From NCBI RefSeq assembly GCF_026210795.1, contig NC_089441.1, positions 1,116,001-1,180,000 of the forward strand: DNA of 64,000 nt, in the 5' to 3' direction. Source of the DNA: Rhizophagus irregularis (taxonomy: Eukaryota; Glomeromycota; Glomeromycetes; Glomerales; Glomeraceae). The notes below the pieces were generated by a model. It was not told the DNA's origin. It was given only the letters and a program-made list of their open reading frames with translations, and ran no database searches. Positions 1 through 13,094 of this stretch are shown here, piece by piece (the first letter of the stretch is position 1; every line of letters begins with the position of its first letter). The translations under genes were made by a program, and so were the position numbers.

Positions 1-1972
1 GTTATCCTAAAAATATTTTGGTCGGTTCTTACGCTGGAGGAAGAAGTCATCTTAAACCAATGTTGGATGTCGCTGCTATATTGATTGAAAGAGGTCACAA
101 TGTAAGATTTCTTTCTTTTATTCTACATATTTTTAGTTTGATCATCGTTAAAGTTTCCAAACTTACTCCTATTTTATATTCTTGATGCATAGGTAATATT
201 ATTAACATCAGGAAATTATGAACCATCATCAGAGTACCCAGGTCTAAAACAAATCACATTAGGACCTAAATTGTCTGCAAGAAAAAGTAAAATAGATCTT
301 CAGAAAGACTTTGATTATAGGCAAATGTCACGAATTAGGGAATTAACTACGGCTGGCTACGGCAAATCTTATGAAAAATTTAATAATGTTGCTAAAGAAT
401 ATAATATTGATCTATTCTTTTGTGACGCTATGGCTAATGAAGCTTGCATGGATGTTGCTAATAATCTAAATAAACCTGTTGTTGCTTGGTCTTCGTTTCT
501 TCAATGTAATTATAAATAATCAAATTTTCTTTCTTTTTATTAAGAGTAAAAAATCGCATATTACTAATAAAAAAAAAATATTTTCAATTGTATAGTTGTG
601 GATCATAAACCATATAAATCTGATCCGTTGTTCGGCTGCAACATCTCATTTGAAAATGAATCATTTTTTGAGCGGTTTAGGTGTACTTTAATACAACCTT
701 TACAAATAGCTTATGCGTTTGCGTCTGTTGAGCGTCAATTAAATGACGCAAGAAATCAAATGAATATAAATTTAGCATCACGAAAAGGGTTAAAATTCAA
801 CTTAGCTTTGATTGATAATTTTTTCGGTTTTGAGGTAATTGATATTATAATAAATACAATAATAACTAGATAATTTATTTCTCATATAAATAATGATTTT
901 TTTTATTTATCTTAAAGTTACCACAACCCTTACCACCAAATGTCCAGGTAATTAATGACTCATCTTTTAGTATATCCGTTAAATTCACCCACAACGAAAA
1001 TCCGAGAATTTATCCTTCGGATTATGATAATACTGATGGAAATTCCCACAGAGATGATTAATGGATTGTATATGAAGTTTCAAAAATTATAAAGAATTAA
1101 CTTTCCTCATTCTTTCAAATTAATAGGAAATTGGACCAGTATTATCGGATGAATATCCCCCACTTACGCCTGAACTCACCAATTTTATTGATAAACATGA
1201 ACGTGTCTTATATATAGCTTTTGGTACGCGTGTTTACGTAAGATCTGAACTCAATGACAAACTTACGCAAGTATTTGTTGAAGCAATCAACAATAAAATA
1301 ATTGATGGTGTAATTTGGGCATTATCTGAGACATCAAAAGATGATTTCAGTCCAACATTAAGCTTAACCGATGGTACACAAGTTCAAACTTCACCAATTT
1401 TAAATAATGAACATCCACATATTCATGTTACAAAGTTTGCACCACAATTTGCTGTACTTAATCACACCAATACGAAATTATTTTTTAGCCATGGAGGCGC
1501 CGGAAGTACTCATGAATCTCTTTATACTGGTACTCCTATGTTAGTGTTACCTTTTGGTGGCGATCAGATGGGTAACGCTCAAAGATTAGAAACAGCCGGT
1601 ATAGCATTATCATTAAATAAACATTCTTTGGATGTCAATGATATTTTAAATAAAATCGATTTCTTATTAAAAGATGAACATATAAAGAAAAATTCAAAGA
1701 GAATGAAATATCTAGCCAGAATTAATAGTAATAGAAAATATAAAGCAGCCGATTTAATTGAATATGTATTATATAGTAGTGGTTTAGATGAATATTTAGA
1801 TGATGACTTTTTAAAAGAATGGATTCCTGCTGAATCTAGAATGGGATTTATTAAAGCAAATAATCTTGACGTTTATGGATTTTTATTAGGTATCATTCTT
1901 ACACTTATTGGAATTACATTCAAATTGATTAGTAATTCTTTGTCTAATAGAAAAAAATCAAAGAAAGAATAA
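1..1972 (+). CDS. UDP-glycosyltransferase (GT1/UGT family), copy 1, 5' end outside the window
   Basis: Transfers a sugar from a UDP-sugar to a small acceptor; acceptor unknown. Exons fitted by splice sites and alignment to the sister copies: 1-101 (partial), 193-505, 596-834, 918-947 (30-nt microexon), 1127-1972. All junctions keep frame and exon 5 is open to the stop. Seen motifs: the GGRSH motif carrying the predicted catalytic His, the DLFFCDA segment carrying its Asp partner, the HGGAGSTHE donor loop, and GDQMGN. After the last helix the protein ends KSKKE, which fits a KxKxx ER-retrieval tail. The start codon and signal peptide lie upstream of base 1. Intron 4 is 179 nt and carries the extra sequence shared with copies 2-4. 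No lesion seen; probably functional. Confidence 0.9.
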
Positions 1973-2488
1973 TTATTTTAAATTTTCGCTTTATATATAT
2001 ATACACGATACATTTTTTACTATATTATAATTTTTTTATAAATTTATTATCAGTTATTGAATAAAAAAGATTAACGCATTACCAAATTTTAAATTGGAAA
2101 AAAACATCTTATTTTTTTTTTTTAAATACATATATATGTAAATAGTAATTTGTAGATTTCATTATAAATTTTACGTACCGTATTATCAAAGAATGATAGT
2201 GATACAATCAATGATCATAGAATTTTTTTATTTTTAAAATATACTTTTACCTCCGGCATATCAGAATGTTTAACAAGCTTTCAAGTAAACGGTATAATTA
2301 GAACTGTAAATCTAATAAAGTGTTAACTTTATTTTAATTCTTAATTGATTCAATATAAGTAACCGAGAATTGAATGTCTAACCCGTTTTTATGTTCATCA
2401 TGAAGTTAACCAATTGTACATTAATTTTATTCACGCTCATCTTGGTTTTGAGGCAAAAGTAAATCTCATTAAATTTATTTGACAGCAT
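1973..2488. other. 3' flank of UGT copy 1
   Basis: No gene seen. The first 300 bases match the flank after copy 2 (9093-9845), including an AATAAAA-type polyadenylation context near 2060 and a shared stretch around 2180-2220. The stretch at about 2225-2265 is the paralogous site that lacks the foldback element present after copy 2. Confidence 0.5.
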
Positions 2489-2586
2489 CCCTATAAAAAA
2501 AATTCTGGAAAAACTCCAATAAATGATCATTTTTTTAATTTAGAAACTCAGACACGTGATCATTTTTCTGAAAAATTTTTATAAGG
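2489..2586. mobile_element. Short MITE, about 100 bp, CCCTATAAAA-type ends
   Basis: Begins CCCTATAAAAAAAATTCTGG and ends in the complement of a closely similar sequence (AAAAATTTTTATAAGG). The interior has two inverted copies of AATGATCAT around a CACGTGATCA core. A second copy lies in opposite orientation at 15709-15809. No clear target duplication remains here. Confidence 0.6.
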
Positions 2587-2749
2587 CTACTTCCGTAGAA
2601 ATTGCATTTCTTCGCGTCTGAATAGAATAGAATAGAATGTGAAATAGAAATGTGCGCAAAATTTTCATAATGTGGGTCAAAGTACTTATTTTTCTAGGAG
2701 GAATTGTGATATCAAAGAATATATTTACGCCAGAAATCGCTAATTTTTA

Positions 2750-3160
2750 AATTTGGAATGGACGTGTTTTGTATAGTTTTTTACTTAAAATTTTTTAACA
2801 ATTATTTAATGAAAAAAAAAATAATAATAACATTATCGATAATATAGTCTTGGCATTAATTTAGACATCAAGAATAACTATTCTTCGACATTAAATCTAA
2901 CTGGTGCTGTTGATTCAATTGAAGATATCATATCGGCTGATTGGAAAAATCAAGCCAATTAATATTTAAGCTCATTGATGGGTTCATTATATAACTGATG
3001 GGTTACTTATTGTCATTAGCATATAAAATTATGGGAGGCTTTTCTGATCAGCCGATATGTATTATATGGTAGTAGTTTTTAATGAAGGCGTTAATGAAGA
3101 ATTTTTAAAGAATGCTTTAGGATGGGATTCATTAAAGAAATAATTAGATGTTTAGGGAGC
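2750..3160 (+). pseudogene. Decayed UGT exon 5 relic (divergent clade)
   Basis: Blocks match UGT exon 5 in order: the start of exon 5 (2750-2830), the segment around ACATCAAG..TTCTTCGACATTAAA (2863-2905), and the segment encoding NEGVNEEFLK followed by a GFIK-like block (3075-3150). Between them are stops, deletions and an insert. It resembles the minus-strand copy at 36652-38608 (NEGVDEEFLNEW) more than its neighbours. A sister relic is at 13632-13930. Confidence 0.65.
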
Positions 3161-4549
3161 TTTTTTCGGTACATTTCACCTCTCTACAGTGAATCCCATG
3201 GGCTGAAGATTAAAGTTCGTTGTAGTGTGAGAGAATATAGATAAAATTTTCGCTATATCAAAATTTATGATGATAATTAAGGAACTTTCATACATTTTCC
3301 TTTATTTTTATTGAGTGCAACAAATTGGTATGGCAAAAACTTGACATTCTTCTTCATGACCATAAAAGTCAAACTTACTGAAATATGAAGTTTTAACATC
3401 ATAGAATTTCTCGCTCATGTGATAAAAATTTATTAATGATCTTGTGCAACCCTTCAAAAATTCGTATGAACTGTATTATTCTTTATATTTGTAAATAAGA
3501 GAAATTAATTATCGGTATAAAAAATAGCCTATCTCTAATATAATTGTCTGAATTGTCTGGATCAGTCGGGTTGAATTATTCTTTCAAAATGATTATGATT
3601 GTATAAAGTGATCAAAGAAAAAAGCTTTTATGCTATTATCATGATCCGCTCGATCATGAGTAATCACTACTTTATTTACTTGATTATGTGCTGTAAATAT
3701 ATCCTTTTGTTTCAAAATAAACAAAATAAAGAAAATATGTACAGTATATGTCGTACCTCAGGTGTCGATGTCGATTTACGTCAGGTGATGACTTGGCAAA
3801 GACGTATGTTATAAATGTGACGTTTGAGTTTTATTTATTGGGAAACATGGATATATTTCACGTAATATCACTCATTATTGATGTTTATAATGGATCAATT
3901 TTTACAAATGTAGGTGAAGAATTATTCACGCATATGAAGTAGTTAAATCTGACACAATCACCTTTCAAAATAATTCTGGAGCTTTACAAATTTATAATTT
4001 TTTTAATAATTCTAAAACTCGTGAACAACTTATTTCGATTTTTCATAGCTAAAATAATAATGATGTAAATGAACTTTAATATTTCATAAATAACTAGTAC
4101 TCTTCCGATATATAATTGCTGTATAATCAAATAATCAAAATCCATCTTTTTCCAATGGATTGTTTTGGGAACATTAGCACAAGCGGTATCTAAAATAAAA
4201 AATTTTTAATATTATTAATTGTCTGTCAATTTAAATCATTGCATTAGGACCAATGTTTAAATTAATATCAGGTGTAATTTGATAAACATCAGGTGAATTA
4301 TTTTCTAAAAATCCCTTCTTCCGGTGTTAAAAATAATAATTAAACACGTTTTCTTCAAAATTTGAGCTATACAGTCTAAGTATAATAAATACTATGCAAA
4401 ATACAAATATTTCGGTCAATAGAAAATTACACCAGCAAAGTGAGTAAAAGAATATATATTAATCTTATCGTACACCCCTTTACATCAATAGACTTGATCA
4501 AGTTACACCAGTCACTGATCAATAAGTAGTTTAGAAACGCGCGTAGCAA
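3161..4549. other. Intergenic, no gene recognised
   Basis: Short open frames at 3599-3942 have no recognisable domain and cross repeat sequence. A stretch near 3755-3800 resembles one end of the inverted-repeat element at 5755-6120 (GTCGATTTACGTCAGGTGATGA). Confidence 0.35.
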
Positions 4550-5400
4550 GTTTTGTTGATTGTTTCTTTTTTCTTTGTAGAAACACGCAGGCCGCAGGCC
4601 CAAGGTAAAATAGGATTTTTTAGGGTAGTTTTTTAATTAAGAAATGTTTCTAAAACATTTCTTCGCTTTTTGTAGAAACGCCGTTAGTCTTAGACATGAG
4701 GAAGATAATAAGAGTAATAAAGGATTAAGAAACGTGCTTTGTTTAAAAAAAAGTTAAAAAGCACCCGCAAGAAAAAAATCAAAAATTTTTTAACGAAATG
4801 TTTCTGCATTTTCTTTTTTTAGGCAGTTCTTCAGTCTCCCTGGACGCGACATTTTTGTAAGTTTGCCATTTTTTTTTCTTTATTTGTTTTTATTTTAACG
4901 AACGGTTTCTAATTGTTCGTTTTCTTACTTTATTTTTAGGCGACTTTGTTCTTCAGGTACATATTTAGACGCATGGGATGAGACTCTGGGCGCGTGGAAT
5001 TTATAAAAAAAAATCTCTTCGAATGTTCATAAAAGCCTTTTATCCCATTTAACAAACTAAATTTGTAATGGAAGGGAAGTAAGTTTTATTTTTTCCAGTG
5101 GGAATCGTAAGTTCATTTTTAATTTATTTCTTTTGAGAAATTCAGTATGGAGTTTTCTCTGAATATTTCTTTGACGGAACGTATATTAACAGTTAACGTT
5201 TCGTTTTTTATCTTTTTAGTCCGGAGTGTAACGAAGGACTATTATTTTAGATGCAGCTTATTCTTTAGGTCTGGACGCGTGAGATTTTCTCGACGAAAAA
5301 TCATGCAATTTTTTTTGAACATATTTCCTTTAACGAAACGTCTTACAACGTTTCGACTTTCTTTTTTTATAGGCGACCGGACCTTGGACGTGTGGGTTCC
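4550..5400 (+). repeat. Degenerate tandem array with a hairpin in each unit
   Basis: Four to six diverged units of roughly 130-190 bp. Each has a T-rich tract ending in TTTTTAGG or similar, then a GGACGCGTGG-like block, then an inverted repeat. Examples are AAGAAATGTTT..AAACATTTCTT near 4640-4665, AACGAAC..GTTCGTT near 4897-4922, and CGAAACGT..AACGTTTCG near 5335-5360. The frame at 5147-5446 runs through the repeat and is not taken as a gene. Family not recognised. Confidence 0.45.
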
Positions 5401-5754
5401 GTTTCCTAGTTTTACTTCAATTCTGTTTCGTGACTATTCAGATTAACTCATATTCTGATTACGCTTCAATAATTTATTAAATGTATACTAGACTTTCAGC
5501 AATATCATCCTATGCACCACCGCTAGTTGCGACTCCCTTCGGCCGATATTTGGCAACATGAAAACCCTGGATAGCTGCATTGATGGCATTCTCTAGATCC
5601 TAATAAAGTTATGTGTAACCTTTTAAAAATTCGGTATACATAGTAAGGATGAAGTGTATTATTCTTGGAATTATACAAAAACTAAAAACAGAGTTTATTA
5701 TTTGCATAATGTATACATCATGTATTATGTATACTATTAGTGTTGTGCTTCAGG

Positions 5755-6120
5755 TGTCGATTTGTGTCAGGTGATGACTGACGTGACGCGCGTCAACAAC
5801 ACTTTTTTTATTACTTTTTATTTTATAAGTAAATTTGTATAACTTTACTTAAAAATCTCGTAATATACTAGGTATTGGCCATACACGCAGCGACGCAGCG
5901 TGACAAACGGACATTGCATTTTGAGTGTACTTGAAAGTCCTTCACTACGCTTCGGACAATAAATAATTTGAATGAAGTGTTTTCAATCTGACATTTTAGG
6001 ATTACATATTCTTTTATGTGATAATAAAATTTATTCAATTATACCAATTATACCTTAATTTGTGACAAGTGATCAATTTACATCTGACGCACGTCAGTTT
6101 ATTCTGATTCAAATCGACAT
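5755..6120. mobile_element. Inverted-repeat element upstream of UGT copy 2
   Basis: The left end TGTCGATTTGTGTCAGGTGA is repeated inverted at the right end (TGATTCAAATCGACAT). Inner palindromes GACGCGCGTC and TGACGCACGTCA lie just inside. Diverged relatives occur at 15236-15640 and near 21215-21265, upstream of copies 3 and 4, so the element was probably carried along by the duplications. Confidence 0.5.
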
Positions 6121-6334
6121 TCAATCTTTTAAAAATTAACAATCATAATGAAAAACGCAGAATCTCCAGTTGAAGTTGTTTGTATATAGTATGTATGTAC
6201 CTTTCAGCATTTGTCAATTTTAATGTAAACTTTAAAAAATATCCTAAATTGGTATTTGCAGCTTTATTGAACGGTTACATGGATATCACATGAAAATTAC
6301 CCGACTCTACTGACACCCGACTCCATTTCAACAA

Positions 6335-6596
6335 CAATTTGGTGTTCCTTATAAGGATCGGCCCTTATGGTCGATTAAGAGATATTATTGGCAGAATCGT
6401 ATACATAACCTTGCCTTGCATGGTGATGATATGCTGAATTCAAATTGCAATGAGACAGTAATTTGTAGTATAGGTCAATCACTATCAGCGATCTGCAACT
6501 AAAACTAAAATAAAACATCGTTCAGCGGGTCTATATATATCAATACTTCTATTTTAAAGCGTGCTCGTCAAGAAGGATTAATGGATTATGTTTGAA
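6335..6596 (+). pseudogene. Coding-like fragment inserted upstream of UGT copy 2
   Basis: Between a shared CATTTCAACAAC motif and a shared TTGAATTTTTTTT tract, this copy has about 250 bases absent from the matching flanks of copies 3 and 4. One frame stays open for about 55 codons and reads like protein (FGVPYKDRPLWSIKRYYWQN...), then stops; a second short open block follows. Family not recognised. It may be a captured exon or a transposon remnant. Confidence 0.3.
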
Positions 6597-6943
6597 TTTT
6601 TTTTCAAATAAATAATATATGAATTTAGTTTTAAATATTCTATTTACATAATATTGCAAAAAATAAATTTAATAAATATAAAACGAAGCATGTTCTACTT
6701 CAACCAAAATTAAAAACAGATGATCTTCCATGAAAAGTTCCGTGATTAGATAAATCAAAGAAATTTGTTCTACTGCTCGTTCCATTAAGCGTTAGAGTTT
6801 AAGTATAATCACAATAACAATATCTGATATCACATGAATTTGTTCATCAAATACAGATCATCATACGTTTTCGGTCAATTCTATAAAAATCGGGAATAAC
6901 TTGGAATATTGATTAACCGAATAATTAATCAGGTATAAAAAAA

Positions 6944-6956
6944 TATATAAATAAAG
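6944..6956 (+). promoter_or_regulatory. TATA-like core promoter of UGT copy 2
   Basis: TATATAAATAAAG, 64 bases before the ATG. The same TATAAATAARG core stands 57-76 bases before the ATG of every UGT copy with a visible start, including the two divergent ones. Confidence 0.55.
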
Positions 6957-7019
6957 CAATGTTTTACTTTTATTGATTCGATCCAATATATCAAAATATT
7001 AATATCGTTAAACATCAAA

Positions 7020-9092
7020 ATGATTAATAAAAATCTTATTTTTTTATTACCGATACTCGTTCTATTATTAAACCAAGTCCACGTTAATGCTGTAGATTAT
7101 GTTCCTAGAAATATTGATATAGAGCATTTGTCTAAAAATATTTTGGTCGGTTCTTATATTGGAGGAAGAAGTCATCTTAAACCAATGTTGGATGTCGCTA
7201 CTATATTAATTGAAAGAGGACACAACGTAAGGGTTTTTTTATTCTACGTGATACTGGTCTGATCGTCGGTCTAAGTTCCTAATTGCTCCTATTTATAGGT
7301 AACATTATTAACATCAGGAAAATATGAACCGTCATCAGAATACCCAGGTCTAAAACAAATCACATTAGGACCTATAGTGACTTTCAAAAATAATAAACGT
7401 ATGAATATTCATAAAGACATTGATTATAGAGGACTGTTACAACTTATGGAATTAACTACGGCTGTCTACAAAATAAATTATGAAAAATTTAAGCATGCTG
7501 CTAAAGAAAATAATATTGATTTGTTCATTTGTGACGCTCTGGCAAACGAACCTTGCATAGATGTTGCTAATAATCTAAATAAACCTGTTGTTGGTTTTAC
7601 TACATATATGCAGAGTAATTATAAATAATCATATTTCTCTTTTTTATTATAGCAAAACTCAACGTAACCATTTTTTTTCTTTTGTTTAGTAATGGATCCT
7701 AAACCATATAAATCCGATCCGTTGATGGGCTGTAATATCTCATTAGAAAATGAATCGCTTTTTGAGAGGTTTAGGTGTACTTTAATACAACCTTTACAAA
7801 TAGCTTATGTTTTTGGGCCTTTTGCGCGTCGATTAAGTGACATAAGAGACCAAATGAATATAAAATCAGTATCAGGAAAAGAGCCAAAGGTTTCCTTAGC
7901 TTTGATTGATACTTTCTTCGGTTTTGAGGTAATTTACATTCTAATAAAAAATTATAATTAGTTTAACAAACTAGACAAAAATAATGATCTTTTTTTTATC
8001 TTAAAGTTACCACAATCTTCAGCACCAAATGTTCAGGTAATTAATGATCCGTACGTTAAATCCGTTCGATGGATAATGATCCACTAAAATCCGAGGATAT
8101 TCAAGGACTTATCCTTCGGACTATTAAACTGACGGATACTTCCACGACGGATGATGGACGGATTGTATATGAAGTTTAGCAAAAATTATAAAAAATTATA
8201 AAAGATTAATTTTCTTCATTCTTCAAATTAATAGGAAATTGGACCAGTATTATCAGAAGGATATCCCCCACTTACACCTGAACTCTCGGATTTTATAAAT
8301 GGACACAAACGAGTTTTATACGTAGCTTTTGGTACACGTTTCTACACAACTATTGAGAATAACAACAAAATTTTACAATCATTTGTTGAAGCAATTAACA
8401 ATAAAATAATTGATGGTGTGGTTTGGGCACTAGTTGAGACATCAAAAGATAATTTCAGTCCAACATTAGGCTTAACTGATGGTACACAAGTTCAAACTTT
8501 ACCAATTTTAAATAATGAACATCCACATATTCATATTACAAAGTTTGCACCGCAATTCGCTGTACTTAATCACACCAATACGAAATTATTTTTTAGCCAT
8601 GGAGGCGCAGGAAGTACTCATGAATCTCTTTATACTGGTACTCCTATGTTAGTGTTACCTTTTGGTGGTGATCAGATGGGCAATGCTCAAAAATTAAAAA
8701 AATCAGCGGGTATAGCATTATTATTAAATAAACATGCATTGGATGTCAATGATATTTTGAGTAAGATAGATTTCTTATTAAATGATGAGCATATAAAGAA
8801 AAATTCAAAGAGAATGAAATATCTAGCCAGAATTAATAGTAATAGAAAATATAAAGCAGCCGATTTAATTGAATATATGTTATATAGTAGTGGCTTAGAT
8901 GAATATTTAGATGATGACTTTTTAAAAGAATGGATTCCTGCTGAGTCTAGAATGGGATTTATTAAAGCAAATAATCTTGACGTTTATGGAGTTTTATTAA
9001 TTATTATTTTTACACTTATTGGAATTGCATTCAAATTGATTAAATATATTACAAATTCTTCGTCCGATGGAAAAAAATCAAAGCAAGAATAG
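7020..9092 (+). CDS. UDP-glycosyltransferase (GT1/UGT family), copy 2, intact
   Basis: Sugar transfer from a UDP-sugar to a small lipophilic acceptor; acceptor and sugar cannot be told from sequence. Exons: 7020-7226, 7299-7614, 7690-7928, 8007-8036, 8235-9092, giving 549 aa, normal for an animal-type UGT. Residues 1-24 are a signal peptide. GGRSH holds the predicted catalytic His52 and DLFICDA its Asp148. SHGGAGSTHE (385-394) and DQ (410-411) form the UDP-sugar site. A hydrophobic helix at about 517-533 is followed by a charged tail ending KSKQE (KxKxx). The expected topology is lumenal catalysis with a cytosolic tail, as in animal ER UGTs. Start chosen because it opens the signal peptide and lies 64 bases after a TATA motif. 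Confidence 0.93.
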
Positions 9093-9845
9093 ATATTTAA
9101 AGTTTCGCTTTAAATATAAAAATATACACACGATACATTTTTTTCTAGAATATATTATTTTTAAATTTATTATTGAATAAAAAAGTTTAAACTTATTATT
9201 ACCAAATTTTAAATTGGAATGGTTGCTGGACTGGACGACACCTCCCAAACCAATCGTACTTTTATAAGTCGAATTATTTGTTTTTAGCTTAGTGTTTAAC
9301 ATAGGAGTTTTGATTTAGTTTAGGTGTTCAAGGATATGTACTAATTTGTTTTTTGTAAGGTTAACGGTTAACGGTAGAAAAATTGGTAGGATATTTACTG
9401 GACAAGTGTAGCCAAGTGCAAATTTTTGTCTGGTTATATAACACATCTTCTATGATAATGTTTATTTAGTGCATAGATTTAGATAGATTCTGTTAGGTCT
9501 AATTTTTTTTTCAATTGTTTGACAGGTCATTTTAGTAGTTTTTTTTTGTTTGACGGGGATTTCAAGTGTGTTTATTATTTCAATTTTGTGCACGCCTGGG
9601 TATATATATTTGTGTGCTTTTCGTATTTAGATAGATTGATTTGTTATAGGGCACCGTAACTTTTAAGTTGGTGCCTCTAGGTATTTCTTAAAATTTCAAA
9701 TTGGAATAAACATTAATTTTTTTTTAAATATATATAAAATATATATATAAATAGTAATTTATAATTTTATTATAAATTTAGCATTATCAAAGAATGATAG
9801 TGAAACAATCAAATACTTAAGGATTATAAATTTTTTTAAAGCATG
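9093..9845. other. 3' flank of UGT copy 2
   Basis: No gene seen. The first 110 bases and the last 130 match the flank of copy 1. A T-rich stretch at about 9210-9700 is extra relative to copy 1. Confidence 0.4.
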
Positions 9846-10140
9846 CTTTACAGAAGCTTCAAGATCGTAGCGATGGCTTAATGCGCAGCAACTGCGTTAT
9901 AAATACATAGTGACCACTAAACATGGGTATCGAAACCGAAACCTCCCGAAACTCTTTAGGTTTCGATATATACGAAACATAGTTTCGGAAATGCATTTAT
10001 TTTTCCGAATCCCGAATCCCGATTCCGAAACTTATATACCGAAATATATCAAAAATTATTTTATTGTTTTATAAGTTTATTATATTAATTTCATTACATT
10101 ATTATCAAGTATCAATTATATTAATCAAAATACAAATTAA

Positions 10141-13094
10141 CTAATTATTAACAAAATTTTGAACTAATGAATCTGGATCAAAATCTTCTTCCTTATCCAA
10201 TTCTTGAATAAACTTATTAAGCTCATCATCAATTTCCAATTGTTTATTCATCGCTAGTTTATTTCCAAACATTAATTCCAAATCAAGTACTTTTGAAATC
10301 TCTAATTCTTGAAGCGGAATTTGTTCATCATCATCATCAGATGAACGTGCCATGATCATTTCTTCCATTTGCTTCTCATCATATTCTTCAATTTCATATT
10401 CTTCAATATGACGACGAGCATTGTTTAAAGTGGCACAAATTTCATCAGTTGTTCGATCTTTACCATAATTAGTTAATTCAGATTTACTATTGGTAATGTA
10501 ATACGAGTGGATTTTTGACATAGCCTCTAAATTTTCTACTGATAATCGTGTCCTCCTTTTTCCAGTCATCCATCCACAAATTGACCAAACTCGCTCACAG
10601 TTAGCTGCATGAGGAGCAATAGAAAATAATTTTTTTGCAAGTAATTGTATATAAGGGGGGTAGGTTTACACATTCTCCACCAACTAAGAGGGGTGTTTGT
10701 TTGAGAATCATATGGTAATTTGTATGGGTTCGCTTGGAGATGAAATTCACCAATTTGTGACAAAAGCGTTTCTGCAGATTGTTTTTTGGAATGTTTATAT
10801 TCTCTAAGGTGAGCAGCGATATCAGGAATTTTTAACATTTGTTGCCAAATGTGTGCAGCTGCACTTTGAATTCTTCGATAATGTACATCCTTTACGCCAA
10901 TACCTATTAATTTTTTAAAAAAATTTGTATTATATATTATATCAGATAAATTTAAAATTTTATATGTCAATTGTCAAGTTTCACACCTTTATATCCAGGA
11001 TGAATATAATATGCTAAAAGGTATTCATCAAAGTCATATAATATAAAGCGTTCGTTAAAAATCTTTATTGCATGTTAACGAAAAATCATGTGATCATCTT
11101 CAGGTATTTTATTAATTGATTGACCAAGATATGCCAAGGAGAAATAACAATCAGCCAGTGTTGCTTTATTACTTTCAAGAGTAAGAATAGCTTCCTTAAT
11201 AGGTTTCATAATATTGGCCAAATCAGAAACATCATTAAAAAATCCTCTTTTTCGATTAATAATTGTTTTAACAGCTTCACTTGTAATAACGTTAGGATTT
11301 TCATTAATAACTTCTTTAAGACAAATTTCTAATCGAGAAATTGATTCTAACATTTCATAAACTGTTGTCAATCGTGTATCCAAGTAAGTTTTTAATCCTC
11401 CACCTCCTATTTTTTTTTCTAAGATTTTTAAATTTAGTAATTCTTTGGGTCTATGAGATTTTTTAAAATAGGTAACAATTACTGTACACCATTGAATTAT
11501 TCGTTTTGCAAATTCATGTTTTATTAAATCTTTCGTGATTAAGTTTAATGCATGGGCTATACATCGGACATTAATAATGTGTGGGAATTTTTCAGATATT
11601 AAATTTCGTGCAGAATGTACATTTGATCCAGCATCTGTAACAATACCAGCGAATTTCTGAACACCAATATCATCAAGAACTAATTGTATTTGTTGTACAA
11701 GAAATTCAGCTGTATGACTTTCGCCAGAAAAATCTCCAATCTTCCAAAGAAGATCTCTCCCATTACTAAGATGAATGACGAAATTCCAAAGGGATTTGCC
11801 TGATGGACTCGTCCATCCATCTAAAGCTTATTATAAAGAATATAACAAAGTTTTATTAATACAAACTTTAATTAAAAATATATTTACAATAAATAATTTA
11901 CCTAATGTTAAATTATCTTCAGCATCAAGTAACTTATAACATTTTACACTAACTCGCAAAATTTCCTGTGTTAATAAAGTATCAACAATTGTTTTCCGAT
12001 CTGGTGGAATATAATTTGGCCGTAGTTGCTTGAGCAGTTCAATGATAAACGGGTGTTCAATTAGATGCCATGGCAAACCACAGCATACAAAAGCTTTGAT
12101 AAGAACTGTATCAATAGTGTTAGGTCAGTTCTTTTAGTGTTTACAAACGTAAACAAAAATGAAAATGGTAAGCAGAAGGTTTATTAAAATAAGAAAGACA
12201 ATAAACTAATACAAATAATCCAATCAGACATGAATAAAGTATAGCAACACTCTGGCATATACGATCAGACATGAATAAAGAATTAAACAATCATAATGAT
12301 CCAATCAGACATGAATAAAGTATAGCAACACTCTGGCATATACGATCAGACATGAATAAAGGATCCATTAAAACCAAAATTACTTCATCATGATTCCTAA
12401 ACTAAACAACCTTGAGCGTCCTTCCCTTCTCACTTGTCTACAGCGTTGTATTTATATAAAATTAACTATATATTTTGATATAACAAAAATAATAGATAAA
12501 ATAAATATAATAACTATATAATATATAACTAATATAACTCATAAATCATACATATAATATATAACAGATAAAATAAATATATTAAACCTATCAACTATAT
12601 ATGATTTTCATGATATGTCATACATCTATGACATTCGTGATATTAGTGACATAGATCTACATTGTTCATTTGTTCTACAAAATTGGCAGGATCACCAATC
12701 ACGTGACAATAGCTTCCTTCCGTTCTTTACTTAATTCTGAGTTTTCATAAAAATTATTCAAAGTTGTTTGATCATTCTCAACTTGTGTGATTTTTCGTTT
12801 AGGATTTGTAGGATTAAAGGAAGGTATTTCACGCGTTTCTACCATATACATGACAGCTTCACGAATTGAATGGTCCACCTTTGAACAATTAATTATATGT
12901 TTTTCCATTATTGCAGTCTTTCCAGGTCAAAAAGTTTGGCCACAAGCTGAACACGTTGCAGCATAATGTCCCTTATCTACTTCATCCCCTTGTTCAAAAA
13001 ATCTCTAAATAGGTTTTTTTGGACGTCCACCAGAATTGGTGGACTTTATTTTTTTTGAAGTTGAAGGTGCACTATTATCACCATTATCAGACAT
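10141..13094 (-). pseudogene. hAT-family transposase, broken
   Basis: Reads from an ATG at 13092-13094 down to 10141. In order: a BED-type zinc finger (CSAC ... HIINC, about 12895-12960), HPFIIELLKQLRPNYIPP (about 12010-12070), a short intron near 11828-11902, then the catalytic core: DGWTSPSGKS with the first Asp, IVTDAGSN with the second, and RCIAHALNL. The C-terminal dimerisation region has LSWWRM, then CERVWSICG with the predicted catalytic Glu, then RTRLSVENLEAM. Breaks: stops TAG and TGA within the BED exon (about 12925-13005), TAA at 11075-11077, a further stop near 10970, and a one-base frameshift near 10660. The core from 11078 to 11827 is fully open, so decay is moderate. Confidence 0.88.
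12218..12361. repeat. Two 63-bp direct repeats inside the hAT element
   Basis: ATCCAATCAGACATGAATAA begins a 63-base block at 12218-12280 that recurs at 12299-12361, period 81. Each block also holds two copies of ATCAGACATGAATAAAG. It lies in the non-coding gap between the BED exon and the core of the transposase. Confidence 0.75.

Noticed and set aside
4550-5450. A multi-exon gene with T-tract/AG splice sites
   Set aside because: The AG-ended tracts recur with the same following GC-rich block and hairpin, and frames do not join, so it was recorded as a repeat array.
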